In this document: piece after piece, positions 1 to 11,995 of the stretch
Position numbering within the stretch: position 1 is the stretch's first letter
Layout of the letters: each line of letters opens with the position of its first letter
NCBI GenBank assembly: GCA_023078685.1
Contig: JALGAS010000008.1
Coordinates: forward strand, 2,294,001 to 2,358,000
Reading direction: 5' to 3'
Length of the DNA: 64,000 nucleotides
DNA from: Neopestalotiopsis rosae
Taxonomy: Eukaryota; Ascomycota; Sordariomycetes; Amphisphaeriales; Sporocadaceae
Made by a program: the position numbers and the translations under genes
The notes under the pieces: model-generated
What the model was told of the DNA's origin: nothing
The model's input: only the letters and a program-made list of their open reading frames with translations
Database searches by the model: none

Positions 1-1513
1 GCAAAACTTTGCCCCACGAAAACAGGGCCCGCCGCTGCCCACGCTCATTCTACAAATCTCCCCCGACCCAGCCACGGACAAGCTGCGGAAGCGGCGGTCG
101 AGTCGCACAGCTGGCTTGACCTCGACAAAGGACTCTGGTCCCATGACGCTGTACTTTCGCCCTGCCGACGACCACTACACTCTGCATGACTGGGCTCGGT
201 GCATCACTTCTCTGATGCAACCGGGAGTCCCGGGAGGCAACAAGTCTTTCCAACAAAATCCGAGCACGCCCATTTCACCTCTTTTCTCGAATCCTTTCGC
301 TTCAACGTCGTCCCGTGATGCCTCTGAGTCGATACGGCAAACGATCTCGCACAGCCAGAGCCAATCAAGCCAATCCAGATCAAGCCGGGACCGGCCGGTC
401 ACCTTCTCGTCGGGATCACCGAGTCTGAGGTCGAGGAAGAGTGATTTGTCGTCACATGCGAGCTCGGTCAATGCCATGGGCATGGGATACATGGTTCCTG
501 GCCAGCACTACACGACTGTGCTACCCTCGGATCTCCCATCACCGGCAACCACGGTATTTGACTACCCAGGGGACTACATGCTTGGATGGACATCCGCTCA
601 GGGACGTTCGTCCACTCTGAGCTCTCCTGCTCGGGGTAGGGGCAGCGTAGGTTCCCAGGGCCAGCAGGGCCCACCAATGTCGACATCACCTCCATTTCCT
701 AGAGAGACGATCCTTGACCGAGCGTTCCAGATGAGGCGCATTCCCGGATCGGACCGAGAAGCCCTTCCGGGTGAGGAGAATCTCAGCTCTTTGGCCAGAT
801 TTGAGGCTTTGATGCGGGAGAAGGAGGAGCAGCGCAAGAAGGAGAAGGAGAAGTTGACGCTCATCACGCCACCCATGACGAGCACCTGGGAGGACGACGA
901 TTCCGATCAGGACGACCTCAACGACGCAACCGACGACGACTCCACAGACGAAGATGTCTTTGAGGAGGAGATTTCGGGCGACAGACACGCAATCAGACCC
1001 TCGACGCACCACAGTCTCCATTATCTATCCAACCGGCACAGTTCTGTTTCTCACATTGGAAGGACAGCTCTGAGCTTTCATGCAGACTCGGGAGCATATG
1101 ACGGGGAGTCAATTGCTCGCCCACATACCGCCCATTCCAGGCCACGGACTCACATGTCCCCCAGGACAGGCAGCCAACCACAGGTACCCCAATCACCACT
1201 CGAGCCTCCACCAAGGCCGCGGGAGGATGCCAGCCTCCGGCCACATGCCGAAAAACGCAATTCTGCCTCGAGCGCAAAGCGTCTCAGCTTTACCGAATTC
1301 ACCCGCCGACTCAGCAGTACGAGCAGCCTTTTAATAGTGCAGACCAATCAAAGCGCTGGTAGCAGCAGAGCAAGCAGCGAGTACGAAGCCCAGCAGACCA
1401 CGCCTCGGGGCGGGCACAATACCCGTAATACGCCGCGACCTACCGAACAAGAAAAGTGTAACTGGCGCGGCAGTATTGGTGTATTTGGAGGCGGCGAAGG
1501 CGGATTCCTATGA
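1..1513 (+). CDS. C-terminal part of a PH-like, Ser-rich protein (5' end outside window)
   Basis: The frame is open from the first bases of the window to the TGA at 1511-1513, so the true start lies upstream and this is a partial gene. The first ~70 visible residues end in a helix-like stretch with a conserved Trp (HDWARCITSL), which resembles the C-terminal helix of a pleckstrin homology domain; that assignment is an inference from pattern only. The rest looks disordered: Ser/Pro/Gln-rich runs, a short charged helix (REKEEQRKKEKEK, coded around 810-855) and an acidic Asp/Glu block (coded around 890-970). No catalytic motif is visible. Such proteins are usually cytoplasmic or membrane-associated adaptors, but no specific role can be assigned. 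It is convergent with the carboxypeptidase gene downstream. Confidence 0.75.
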   Translation, partial: QNFAPRKQGPPLPTLILQISPDPATDKLRKRRSSRTAGLTSTKDSGPMTLYFRPADDHYTLHDWARCITSLMQPGVPGGNKSFQQNPSTPISPLFSNPFASTSSRDASESIRQTISHSQSQSSQSRSSRDRPVTFSSGSPSLRSRKSDLSSHASSVNAMGMGYMVPGQHYTTVLPSDLPSPATTVFDYPGDYMLGWTSAQGRSSTLSSPARGRGSVGSQGQQGPPMSTSPPFPRETILDRAFQMRRIPGSDREALPGEENLSSLARFEALMREKEEQRKKEKEKLTLITPPMTSTWEDDDSDQDDLNDATDDDSTDEDVFEEEISGDRHAIRPSTHHSLHYLSNRHSSVSHIGRTALSFHADSGAYDGESIARPHTAHSRPRTHMSPRTGSQPQVPQSPLEPPPRPREDASLRPHAEKRNSASSAKRLSFTEFTRRLSSTSSLLIVQTNQSAGSSRASSEYEAQQTTPRGGHNTRNTPRPTEQEKCNWRGSIGVFGGGEGGFL

Positions 1514-2527
1514 GATTTTACTGGAGGCGAATCCGGAACCAGACACCAGAAGCCATACTACGGCATTTCTTTTTATTTTTTTACCGTCTATTGTCACGAC
1601 TCGGCGCGATCGACATTTCACGAGATCACCCGACATGTTATCCTGTACGATAAGGAACGTCCCTTTTTCCCTGTCACGACTTTCATGACCGAAATTTCTC
1701 CGAGATATTGCTTTGTTGAGGCGAAGTTGAGCATTTTTCCCATTTTTCTGGACATGCCACAATTTGTCAGTCCGCAAGCTGGTCCCTTTTGAAGATATTG
1801 GGAACCTAGGAGAGTTGAAATTCTGGAGAAGAACCTTAGCGAGCATTCGGAGGGGAGTACCTGTATTTTTTATTTTATCGTTGTCCTAGCAGAGATTCCT
1901 GGACATGTAATGCTAAGATGGACCAATGTGATATGATCAAAGTATCTGGCAAAAAACATTCCTTCCAAACCGATATCCCCTCATTCCATGTATTGATGAA
2001 GACGGATCATATAAAGGCTGGGTGCAGTTAGCCATGAAACTACCTACTTATGAATCAATATGACAACATATGTTGATAACATGCCAAGCAAATTGGTCGA
2101 TTCGTGGAAAAGATTACTGCCGTGATGTGGATGTTAGTTTTCAATGACTTTTAGCGTGAAGTCGTTTGATACCGTTGTATGCATACATGCAGTTGTGAGC
2201 GCAACAGACAACTCTTGCATACACCCTTTCTGCAACGCAACAACACGTTGGACTTGAATTAATTCAGCTCTTCACATCAATGTCTATTACGATAGCTAAT
2301 GGACCAATTATCCAACATTTCCACCTTGTAAGCTTCGTGCAAACGAACCACCCTGTCCCATGACGGCCAAGCCAGGAGATGCATTAACATATCAACATGT
2401 GTCATTGTCTGGTACTCGATAAGTCTTACGAAATGATGATTATTATATAAACGAACAGCATATCCTCGTGTCCGTCATGGCTATAAGTCAGATGCTCGTG
2501 GGAGAAGTTTCTGTTTCTCTCATATTT
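1514..2527. other. Convergent intergenic region
   Basis: This is about 1 kb between the stops of the PH-like gene (+) and the carboxypeptidase gene (-). It is moderately AT-rich, with no convincing ORF, tRNA or repeat. It presumably holds both 3' UTRs and terminators. Confidence 0.6.
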
Positions 2528-4879
2528 CTAAAATCTTGCCAATGTTGTAGAGTTCAATACCTGCGCAGGTCTACCCGCCGGGCTGACGACAACGTTGTTC
2601 TCAATGACGGCCGACCCGTCGTACAGGGCGGCGATCTGCTCGTCGGTGCACGAGCCCGTAAAGGGGTAGATGAGGACGAAGCACTCGGAGCCCGGGTCCA
2701 GGGGCGGCTCGTTGGTCACGTTGAAGACGGACGCCGGGCCCTGGGTGCTGTACGAGGAGTCTGCCGTCTCGTCTGTTGTGATGACATTTATGCTGCCCGT
2801 TGCCAGGTCCTTGCCGAATATTGTGCGCATGAAGAGTTGGTAGGCTGTCTCGGGCTGGTCCGAGTTGACTGGAAAAAGGTGATTCTCGTGTCAGTCTTTT
2901 TACTTTTTATGAGAAGCTTTTTGAAAATGGGAGATTAAAGCGGGAGAAATATGGAAAACTCACCATGGTGACCGGCCTCGAAGACACGCGAGTAGGAAAA
3001 GCCATCGTATTGACGAACGAATCCGCCGATATACTCATCATTGGTCACGATCTCGGCATATCCGGCGGCTGCAAAGTCGTCCTTGTTGCTATAGTCTATT
3101 TCCAAGCTGATTTGTTCGCCAGCAACCCCTGAGGAGAAAAAAAAATCAAAACAGAGTCAGTAATCATGTCCAGAGGCGAATTTTTGAATTCGTGTCGTCT
3201 AATCACTTACAGTTGCACCGAAAGTCACGGTCACCGTTGATGAGCGATACTCGAATGCCATCGTCGAGGAGCTGGGCCAGGTCGCCGGTGAAGCCATCGA
3301 AAACGAAATCGCCAACGCCGAAGAAGGCTGTAAGCAGGGTTAGAGAAATTTTGACACATACAAACTGTTTTACAATGGGCCAGCTTCAGAACATGGATGA
3401 GGATACTTACCATTCTGCGTCGGGTTGCTGTTGGACGTGTAATTGACTTCCGCGCCCAAGGCCTCCATGACCCATTCCTGGTTCAGGTATCCGTACACGT
3501 ACGGTGGAGGGAAGGAGGTGGGAGTAAAGTGGCCAATGTCAAAGGGGTCGCGCTGTAATACTAGTCAGCTAATCTGTTGTGTCATGGTGTACATTTTTGT
3601 TTCGCTGTTCCAACTTACACCAGAGAGCGCATCGTACGCAAAGTAGACATAGGTCCAGCAGAACAAGAACGCCGTACCACACGCCTCGGTGACGGTCTCG
3701 TTGGCGCCGTACTGGTCGTGGTACCCATTGGGGGTCAGCGCGTGGCACTCATCGATCAGGTCACGGCAGCCCCCGGGAGCGGAAAAGTTGGCGGCGGCCG
3801 ACTCGGCCACCTCGAGGGGATACGCCTGAATCCCATACGTGTTGTTGAGGGCAAAGCCTGGGTAGGACGCGGCGTGGACGGCAAAGTCGAGGAAGCCGCT
3901 GATGATGCCCACGGTCTCGACGTCGATCTTGAGCTCGTCCGTGGAGCATGACTGCGAGCGGGTGTGCAAGAGATGCGCAATCGCTGGTGCGTAATGTCCT
4001 CCGCTATAGAGAGAGGAAAATGACTGTATCAGCAGGTTGATTTCTCAAAGTTGCGCGGGGCAGACTCGACATACTATGATTGTGACCAAATACTGATGCT
4101 ATCACGTTGATATTGTTCGAATCTGCTCAAGCATTAGCTAGCCGCCTGTACACTCCAGCAATCATCTCGAGGAAACCACTCACTCGCTCATCCACAACTG
4201 GAGGAATTCCCAGATGGCCTCGGCAGCCACAGCAGTCGTGGGCACGGTACGGGCCATGTCCTGGCTCGCAAACACGCCCTCAACGGCCGTCACGTTGAGC
4301 GGGCCCGTCCACGTATCATTGGGATATATGTCGGCAGTCTGTCCGTCGATGACCCCCGGCGTGGCCACGTCGTAGCTGTACCCGGTCTGCACGGGCTGAT
4401 CGATATACAGCATGTTGACGTAATTGTTCCACGAGTAGGGGTTGAGGACCGTCGAGTTGGAGTCCGACTGTACCTGACACGGGCCGTTCTCGTTGAGTGC
4501 CTGGTCGATGGAAGGGGCTCCGGGTCCTCCCTGCAGCCAAATGCTCATGGGGGCATTTTCTGGGTCGTTGCGCGCCTCAAAGAACCAAAAGAACAGCTTT
4601 TGCGGGTAGTCCTGCAAGCTTGTCGAGTTCAACGTCAGGTAGCCACTATATGATTTGACGCCTGGTGTAGTTTCGCAGATATTGGGCTATTTCAGCTGTC
4701 AGTATGTCTGATATGTGAAATGGTGCTGGGAGGGAGATTCTTTGAATGAAGCTGACCTCATTGTATTCTATTTGGACACCTTTTGGTAATCTCGACCGCA
4801 GGACGCCTGCCGATACGGCTGAGGCAAGTCCACAGGCGGCCACCAGGCTCTGGCCTAGCAGTCGCGAGAATGTACGCAT
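2528..4879 (-). CDS. Secreted serine carboxypeptidase, peptidase family S10
   Basis: The gene is read as eight exons: 4757-4879, 4184-4686, 4075-4122, 3619-4003, 3411-3552, 3211-3327, 2964-3128 and 2528-2868, giving 607 aa. An N-terminal hydrophobic signal peptide (about residues 5-24) and several N-glycosylation sequons suggest secretion or vacuolar targeting. Family marks are CETTPGVKSYSGY near the N-terminus, WLQGGPG, the nucleophile motif SQSYGG (Ser224), the Asp motif GDRDFRCNW (about 432-440) and EAGHH (His493). Together these are the Ser-Asp-His triad of enzymes that remove C-terminal residues from peptides. The residue before the catalytic Ser is Gln223, where the family normally has Glu. 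The active-site exon is only 48 nt. The phase closes at every junction, but the first donor (GTCAGC) is non-consensus. Confidence 0.9.
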
Positions 4880-7225
4880 CTGACTGTCGTGATTCGGATT
4901 GTCCCAGATGATGGTTATAAGTTTAAGACAAAATATCGATGGAGAAGCGCATATGTCTGTCTAGGTTCAAGATTGTATGATTGATGAGTTTGTCCCAATG
5001 GCCAAGAGAGTCCAGTGAATGGTCGTGGCGAGCACGAACCTATATACGATTTCACCAACCACCACCAGGGATTAGAGGAGCAAAGAGTCCCACGGGCCCG
5101 AACTTGGTGATAGCTACCTCAACTGCCTAAATGACCAAGTTTCCTTGCATCATGCCGTCTAAGAAAGCTCTGCGCCGTAAAGAAGCAAAAAGTCCAAAGG
5201 CTGGGGCTGGAGAGAGAGGGAGAGAGAGGGGATTTGCCGTGCGACCGAACTCCGGGCCAGGGATCTCCGCATCATGAAGGATCGGAATGCTTGCAATCAC
5301 CGGCTAGTTTGTACACACGAATTTTTCTCCTCTGCTATCTCGCCTACACGAATTGGTGGCTTGCAGTCGTCCAAGCAACCTCGTGACGAATGCAAAAAGG
5401 GGGAGCATGACAAGCTGAGAAGGACTTCTCTGTTGTCTTGTTTGTCAAGTATTTTCCTCGGGCCGTGTGCTTGCCCTTGCTTCGGCTGTGCAAAAGTGTG
5501 AGCATAACGCATGTCAACTTAAACTCCTACGGCAATGTCGATGAGGCTCATGCGGCGCAAAGGGTTTCGTTGCATTGTTGGCAGTCTGTTGGCTAGACTA
5601 GATCGTGTCTACCCAGAAGCTAAGACAGACACTCAGCCAATTATGGATGAAGTTTGATCTCGTCTTTCCAGAAGTAGACTCCGCTACTGCCGAGAGATGG
5701 AAACAGCGGGTCGTTGAGTGTTGGTATACTAGTACTGTGTGAGTTGCCTAGTGTCCGCCAAACTTTTTATACTTGATTACTTTGTGACTATGCCTCAGTG
5801 CTAGCCATGGACGTTTTACTCTGCTACTACAGTCATTTGGATTTTAGATCATAGGATGCAAAATTCCGTACATTTTAGATGTGCGTCCTACCGAATTGTC
5901 ATCGTCGATTCGGGAAAGAGACAGATATTTCCGTCTCACTGATCATGACGAATTGGGATGGATTTCACTAGGTTAGGCGCAGCTTTATGGTGTATGTATC
6001 ACCCCCGGGAGCTAGCACAGATCTGTAGAGCGACGCAGCTCTTGTGGCTCATATGGGGCCAAAACATGACCTGACATGCTGCTGAGCTGCAGTGTAACTG
6101 ACGGATAATGTAGCGTTGGAATGCAGTATGTATACTCTGTACATCAGGCATTGCCGCTCGAAAGGCACAAGACAGTCGATGCTGCAGGTGACGAATGGCG
6201 AGCCCTAAAGCCTGCAGTGTGCCTGTGCCGGGGAGCTGCTTGTGAGCTCAATTCTTGTTTGGTTTGCTGTGCCTCTGTATGCTGTGCCTAATAAGTGGGA
6301 AGTCTTCAGCCCCAATCCCCAAGCTGCGCTACTGTCACCACTCCCGCAGCGATTTCGGGTGGATGTGCCTAATGCCCGAAAAGACACGCGGAACATGGGC
6401 TGAGCCAGAGCGCCGTGTCCTGCCCTTCCTTGCCTGCCTGTTTGTTGTTGTTTGAGCCTTACATCTAATCCTCACCGTTCACACAATACGCACTTGGCAA
6501 TCAACTCAATATTGCGTTATCTTTCTAACCTTGACCCGGGGAACGGCGGCTGGTATAACATCAGTTAATCAGGCATCGATCCGGTGCTACGCTGGTACTC
6601 TCTATATTACCAAGCTGATCCCCCGTCCAGGCACAGGCAGGACGCGTAAAGGTCAGCAGCCAGCGGGAGTGGTGGATTAGTTTGCGTGACGTCTAGGGAG
6701 CTGTCATTCGTCGTATGTACTGTACTCTGTACCTCTCTCTATAAACTCTCAGCCTATTTGCTTTGCTGCTGCCGCTTCGAAATACCCCTCCATCCCCACC
6801 TCCGTTTCTTCTCATACGACGTCAATTGTGGTATTGTCAAACCATAAATCTATGCTTGCCTAATGTATCTTCAAGCTCACCAAAATGCCTCTTGCTGAGC
6901 AGGACGGTTTCAATCACCCAAGCTTTTCTTGCGCGCACCCTTGTTCTCGTGCACGCTGACCAAATTGGAATCGTGCACATACAGCTTGACTGGCAAAGTA
7001 CTATTATGGACGGATTACTGGACCCAGGTGCCCGCCCTATTCAGCTTGTATCGTGTATATTCCTCATAAGAACTAAATCGTCTAATGTTCATTATACTAT
7101 CTCCCGCATACGCCTTTTTTCTCTGGGCTGTCTACATCATGTGCCCTTTTGGTATCTCATGTCCAATCCTCATTAAAATGTCAAACGTGTCGCAAAACCA
7201 AATTCGTCATCAATGGCAGCATCAT
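4880..7225. other. Intergenic region, carboxypeptidase promoter side and CSE1 3' side
   Basis: This is about 2.3 kb upstream of the carboxypeptidase and downstream of CSE1, both on the minus strand. A GA-rich stretch (GGGAGAGAGAGGG-type) lies near 5210-5232. The open frames on either strand are short, lack codon structure and have no recognisable domain. A CT-rich, TATAAA-containing segment near 6735-6760 could be an unannotated promoter, but no credible gene follows it. Confidence 0.5.
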
Positions 7226-10200
7226 CTAGCTAATGTATACTGCCAATGCTTGCTTGCCCTCATCTGTGAGACGCTCTTGTACGTAGCCCGCAATGGCATT
7301 GTTCGATGAAGCATTGGCTTGCGTAAGATACTGCTTCACCCACTGGGGAACGTCCTGAACTTGTGGGAACTCGTCTCTAGCTGGCTGTCTGCACGTGTTC
7401 AAGGGCGTGAATCCCATGCCGAATCCAATATCATCCACATCAGCCTCGTTCACGGCCTCGTTACCACCTCCAGTAGCCAGAGTGGGTGCATTGGCGAGCA
7501 GGGTCAACATGGCTTCACACGTAAAGCGCCAGCCCTTCTGGTATCGCTGTGCGAAAGCCTGGCTCTGTGCAAGCGACTTGGCAAACGATATCACAGCCAC
7601 CTTGCGGTCCACCGGACGGGCCAAAGTCTGGGAAATGGGAAGAATTTGCTGCAAATAGATGGGTGTGAAGATGTTGGCTTGAATGGCGTCAGTTTGTGCG
7701 ATGAAGAAATCAGCTCCAAGACCAGCTTCAGTCTTGGCTGACACCAAGTGGTAAAAGCACACAAAGCTCCTCTTGTACGAGTCCGAGGGGTTGTTTTGCA
7801 GCTTGGTGTACAGCAATTGCAGGATGGTGACAAAGTATTTCTCGAGAACGGGCCTGAAACATTCGATTAGCACATGAATTTCACAGGTCCTTGATATACA
7901 TACTTTGGCACAGACACAACAATTGCGTCAAGGATCTCAAAGGCGCTTTGCTCGGTCTTCTTGCCACTAAGGAGTTTCTGGAAGATACCGAGAATTGGCT
8001 CAAGCTGATTCTCTGCGACGATCGCCTCAGCGGCTCTAGGAATAATGGCAGCCAGCAGACGGGCAGCACCAGGTACGTTGCCTCTGGTCTCCCAGATTGT
8101 AGGCAGAATGAGAGGACCGATGAGAGCCTTGTAGTGGTCGGGTAGTGCACCTGAAGGGTTGGGCTCCAACAGGGCAGCGAAGAGCTGGAAGACATAGGGA
8201 ATGAATTCTGTCATGTATTAGAAATACTGTTATACAACGTCTTGAAACGAAGTACCTACCATTGACCTCTTCGGTGAGAATGGAGTGGAAGGGAGCCCAC
8301 AAACGTTCCTGGAGCTGCGCACTAGCACCCGGCGAACCATTCCTATTTCTTGGTTAGCCATGTCTGACATAAAAATGCACAGTATTACTTACTTGACCAA
8401 CGCGCCAAGGGCCTCAAAGTGATAGTAGTAGAACCTGGGGTTGCTCGGGTTCTCCTTGATGACAGCCGTAATCTTGACCAGATGATCCAAGACCATGTCT
8501 GCAAAAGGCAGAACACCATCCTTCATGACGATTAACACACGCATGATGCATCGCATCAAGAACTCGTTCTCTTGCATCTTTGCTGATGCAGTGTCCTTTT
8601 CGACAAGCTTGAATAGATGATCTAACAAATCCTTGGCGAATGGCTCGATATCGGTTCGAGTGAAGACGTGGTTTCCGGCGTCGTCAGTCAGGTACAAGAC
8701 ACGTTCGACTGCGATGGCAGCATACGTGTAAACGACATAGTTGTCAGATCCCAAGTTCTGAATGAGGGGCTGGAATGCAGCTTGCCATTGTTCCTTGGTA
8801 AGCTGGCTGCGGAATGTGTAGAGGAACTTGATGGCATCAACCTTGGAGATTGGCTCGGACTCGACGTTGATTAGATCTGCGGCAATGTGCTTCTGGAAAA
8901 AGTCCACAACATCAATGAGCGAGTTGACGGTCTTAACACCCTGTGCTGCAGTCACGGCGCCCTTTGCAGCAATCGAGAAGAAGAGGGAGACGGCAGTATC
9001 CTTGTCCTTCCAGTTTGTCTTGCCCTGCTCCAAATAATGGTTGATGTAGTTTCCAGCCACTCCAGTGACCAATGACTCGAACTTTTCCTGAAGCTTCTTC
9101 AAGAAATCCGTAGCAGCTCGTCGTCTCGAGTCCGTGTCAGATCCTTCGAGATCTCTTCTGATGAACTCAATGGGCTCGTCCTCGAACTGCTCAATGTCGG
9201 ACTCACGAAGTGCGACATTGGGGAGCACGACACCCTCAACAATCTGCTTCAAGACCGCCTCATCATTGAAATTCTGAGCGTGCGAGTCTTGACTAGCAAT
9301 AGCTGTCAAGAACTGCAGGGCCTTGCTGACAAGATTGTCGTACTTTTGTTGAGGGCCGAGGGACGACAGCAAATTCCATGCGCTTGAAATGAACTTAGGG
9401 GCATATCGACCAAACTCGTCGTCGTATTTGATCGTCCATAATTGCAAGGCATCGCAGATATCAGCCTTGACATTCTCCAGAACTGAAGCTTCATCATCGT
9501 CGTCCGTCACGAGCAAGTCGTTTTGATATGTCAAGTACTCGTGGAGTAAGGCTGCGATTCGGTCTAGGGCCTCTTCGAATTGGGGCGGCAGGTCCTGGCA
9601 TGATAGATCGTAGAAAACCTTCATGAGCAGGTTGAAAGTTTCGAGGTAGGCCTTGAGGGCTTCCTTGTTGTTTTGGTTGGCCTTGATCTGACCATCGGTA
9701 GCCTGATTTGTAAGTGGTTAGCAAAATTCTCCCTGCTCCCTGACAGATGCACCCACAATCATGAGCTCGAGGAAAGGAGCCGCAAACGTCTTGAGAACGT
9801 GGTTGATCTCTGTGAACAAATCATCGCTCCGGTAAAGGGGTCGCCATCTCTGGAAGATGGAATGGGCGACTTCCAGGACACCGTTGTTGACCTTGGCGTT
9901 GTCCGGTGTCAAGCGCGAAACGAGGTCCTGTTGATTTCAGTCAGCAAGCCCAAGGCATGTTTTTTCTGCCAAGGACGGAACGTACTGTCACGAGGGTTTG
10001 CCATCTCTCCCAGAAGTCAGAATCTGCGATCAAGCTGATAGCTTCACCAAGCTGGGTCTGGATGGCAGGAGGACAAGTAATCATCAGGCCGATCAGCTCC
10101 TGTTTGATGGTTTCCACCTCGTTTGAGGGCAACTTGTAGTTTCCTTCTGCGTCCTGTTCAAATCTTAGTCCAGGCTTCTCTCGAGCTTGAGTACCCAACA

Positions 10201-10502
10201 TACCACATAGTTGAATCGAATGAAGTTCTTGAAATATAGGGCGGCCGAGAGACGATTCTGTTGTGGCAACGACTCGTTGTGGACGATCTGAAGGAGGAGG
10301 AGAGAGAAGCCCTGTTGCTTCTCTTCAGCCTTGAGTGCAAGCTCGGCTATTGTCTCGTAAGCAAATTGCATAAAGCCTCTTCTGTCCTGCCAAACACCAT
10401 GGAAAAGATTTGCACGTTTGGCTTGAACTTACCCTGTCTTCGCTCTGCTGGCTTCAAGGTAGCATCCAGCAGCTGGACCACTTGGTTCAGGTCGCCAGCC
10501 AT
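7226..10502 (-). CDS. cse1: Exportin-2 / importin-alpha re-exporter Cse1 (CAS)
   Basis: The gene is read as eight exons: 10433-10502, 10204-10346, 9986-10153, 9757-9927, 9702-8393 (written 8393-9702), 8260-8342, 7904-8207 and 7226-7853, giving 958 aa, the usual length for Cse1. It is an all-helical HEAT-repeat karyopherin that, with RanGTP, carries importin-alpha back to the cytoplasm; it acts at the nuclear pore. The N-terminal importin-beta-like region is clear (AALYFKNFIRFNYV and ITCPPAIQTQLGEAISLIADSDFWERW, segments either side of residue 100). The Cse1 central and C-terminal regions follow, including ALGALVKNGSP and the tail after NAPTLATGGG. The start is set by an ATG at 10500-10502 followed by a family-like helix (residues 5-18). 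Exon 1 to exon 2 uses an ATAG acceptor that restores the conserved AELALKAEEK helix. Its promoter is shared with divergent TSC2. Confidence 0.95.
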
Positions 10503-11979
10503 GGTTGTGGTGCTTTGGAATGTACAGAAAAGACGAAGATCAAATTCTGACAAAGAGTGTGTGGCTTGGGGAGGAATGGTACGAGGAAAAGGTAGAAGCT
10601 TGTGATTTGAGATCACTAAATTGAAGATAAAGTGACTACCGATACTGTGCTGGTTTTCGATTTGTTTTGCGTACCTGCAGTTTGTTTGCTCTGGGCTCAA
10701 TGGCCAACCACAGCAACCGACGAACTGCCCCTCAATTTTAGTAGCGGGGTCCAGTCTGGTAGCCTGGAAGGTGCAAGACAGACAGCTCACAGAACTTTAG
10801 ATGGGTCCGAACGGCCAGAGCTCCGATTTTAGTGCAAGACACCCTGAAGGGCCATGAGGCTTGAAGATACATAATACATCAAAAGTCACCCGTATGCGCA
10901 ATGGATAGAAATGACGTATCCATGGGATTTTTGATACAAGATTACGTACAACTATACTTCTAGCAATTCATAGCCATGATTTGGCAATACCAATCCGAAT
11001 CAAGACGAATTTCGCAATAAAAAGGATCAATCATTTCAAGTGTTACCATTTTCTGTCTCAGTCACAAGTGCGGCCAGTGTCGGGCCCAAGAAGAGGCTAG
11101 TCCCGGTTGGGGTCTAACCTCTTCTTTATGGTCCCGGAGCTCCAGCGCTGTCTTTTCTTTTGCGGAATGCTCGGGAGCTTGTGATTGGACACCAAGACAG
11201 GATAAACATTTGTGCGAGTCGGCTCATGACCTGAACGTAGGTACTATGCAGCTGGACGTTTTGGGTAGTCACAGTGGGGGTGAAATTCGAGCTTTTACGT
11301 GAACGTCAAGGTGAGGTTGGGATCCATTGCTGATGCATTCGGAGCTTGTAGATCTTATCTTGTACTATCCTACAGATGTCGGACTTATTACAGACTCTTT
11401 GTGACCTTTTCTGACCATCATTCTGTGCTGTTGCTCTCCGGATCGCTCCCTATCGTACCGAGTCAGCAAGCACCCGTCCACCGGCCATAACGGATCCCGT
11501 GAGGGCTAAGACGTAGTGTAAGCCGGAGGTGGAGGACTGCATGACGGAGAGCGTCGCCGAAAAGGGCTGCCTTCCCCTTGGCCGAAATTTAATGCACTCC
11601 CGATATCTGCGCTGAATGGGAGGCTGAGAATTCCTGCAGCTGTCCTTTTCTCTTGGTGATTCCTCTCCGTATGCCCTATATCGTCTGCCCGTAAGTGAAA
11701 GATTCCCGTCGTCGTTGCTTTCGTTCTTCGTCATTTCCAGCCATTCCGTGGCCTCTGCTGTCGTAGGCAAGTATCGTCGACCTGGCCAACAGGTTGACTG
11801 CTTTGAGCTACATATTCGCCCGGCCGACCAGTGCGAGGACTTGGACATCAGGGTCCGCCTTCCTCGAGAAATCGTGGAGCAAAGCCTGTTCCTTCATACC
11901 TACAACCAACTTTTCCCCCACGATCTTCTAGCTTCTCCCACATGCCTGAACCACACTTGCATACCAAGAAGTCACTGAC
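10503..11979. other. Divergent promoter region between CSE1 and TSC2
   Basis: These 1.48 kb separate the two start codons and must hold both promoters. The TSC2-proximal 300 bases are pyrimidine-rich on the plus strand, as is common for fungal 5' leaders. No gene, tRNA or strong repeat was seen. Confidence 0.6.
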
Positions 11980-11995
11980 ATGTTGCGTCGAATAG
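11942..11995 (+). promoter_or_regulatory. Possible upstream ORF overlapping the annotated TSC2 start
   Basis: An ATG at 11942 opens a 17-codon frame ending in TAG at 11993-11995, after the first TSC2 ATG at 11980 and in another frame. If the mRNA includes this ATG, the uORF would reduce initiation at 11980 and favour re-initiation at the in-frame ATG at 12043. The transcript start is unknown. Confidence 0.35.

Noticed and set aside
3577..3951. 124-codon plus-strand frame opposite the carboxypeptidase
   Set aside because: Shadow of exon 4 of the S10 gene.
6763..7176. 137-codon plus-strand frame upstream of the CSE1 3' end
   Set aside because: No domain or splice structure; probably chance frame in AT/CT-rich spacer.
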